Assembly (NCBI GenBank): GCA_023334545.1
Contig: JAADVB010000055.1
Location: 23,996-87,995 of the forward strand
Source of the DNA: Salisapilia sapeloensis
Lineage: Eukaryota > Oomycota > Peronosporomycetes > Peronosporales > Salisapiliaceae
DNA: 64,000 bases
Direction: 5' to 3'
Position numbers and translations under genes: made by a program. The notes under the pieces are model-generated. The model worked only from the letters and a program-made list of their open reading frames with translations. It did not search any database and was not told where the DNA came from. Every line of letters begins with the position of its first letter. The first letter of the stretch is position 1. This document shows, piece by piece, positions 63,816 through 64,000 of the stretch.

Positions 63816-64000
63816 TAGCACTATAAAAGCGGAAGGTACATTTAAACATTTTGAAGGCACTCCTACTGAGGTTAACAAGACCTCTAGGAGGATGGGAGTT
63901 GGTCCTATTCCCTCGCAAGCTACAAAGGCGTTTGCGATAGAAATATAGAAGAGGAGTGGCTACAAACTGTTTAAATTTACCTACCGCTTTTATAATGCTA
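63816..64000. repeat. 185-bp inverted-repeat element (MITE-like), right end at window edge
   Basis: The first 33 bases (63816-63848) and the reverse complement of the last 33 (63968-64000) agree at 30 positions. Shared core is TAGCAYTATAAAAGCGG, then AGGTA and ATTTAAACA. The arms enclose about 119 bp without a gene. The arms run from the outer ends inward, as in terminal inverted repeats. The right arm stops exactly at the window edge, so arm length and any target-site duplication cannot be judged. A foldback RNA hairpin is an alternative. Confidence 0.6.

Noticed and set aside
63709-63948. Plus-strand frame of 79 codons near the right edge
   Set aside because: Starts with TTG, crosses an inverted-repeat arm and shows no domain.

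Overview
The window is nuclear DNA of an oomycete (Stramenopila). Small genes are packed on both strands with gaps of 30 to 300 bases. Introns are about 45 to 80 nt with GT-AG ends, and many genes have one long open exon. Two sites match the oomycete initiator TCATTYYCA. The protein set also fits: a relic of the FYVE/START family that is greatly expanded in oomycetes, a flagellar CFAP46 gene implying motile zoospores, and nodulin-like MFS carriers. No effector, toxin, virus, rRNA or CRISPR locus was seen. The species cannot be fixed from sequence alone. A Peronosporales-type plant-associated oomycete that still makes flagella is my best guess.

Left third (1-30 kb). A PH-CLU protein is cut by the left edge. 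It is followed by an FHA coiled-coil protein, a secreted mini-LRR protein, two spliceosome genes (CWC15 and CWC22) flanking a MORN protein, a Kdo-8-phosphate synthase (kdsA), peptidyl-tRNA hydrolase, a multipass membrane protein and a double cyclic-nucleotide-binding protein. Next come an AIMP3/EEF1E1-like protein, a Kelch protein, threonyl-tRNA synthetase, a Rad60/NIP45-type protein with three SUMO-like folds, an AIG1-like membrane protein and a single-exon fusion of TatD nuclease with RNA 3'-terminal phosphate cyclase (RtcA). RNA handling and translation dominate this part.

Middle (28.7-45 kb). Three paralogous MFS transporters are interleaved with three paralogous type I membrane proteins. 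The latter share a four-cysteine ectodomain, one transmembrane helix and a long Ser/Asp-rich tail. Among them sit a two-RRM nucleolar protein, a seven-TM CREST-like protein and an IQ/WW/B-box scaffold. The membrane-protein family is the best candidate here for something undescribed.

Right part (45-64 kb). PRMT3, a Rab3GAP non-catalytic subunit-like gene, a Rab8/Sec4 GTPase, CFAP46 and CCT3 are intact. The last 4 kb are gene-poor. They hold a composition-shifted relic, a FYVE/START pseudogene with several frame breaks, and a 185-bp inverted-repeat (MITE-like) element ending exactly at the window edge.

All calls rest on reading translations and motifs by eye. No database search was run. Intron borders are predictions.
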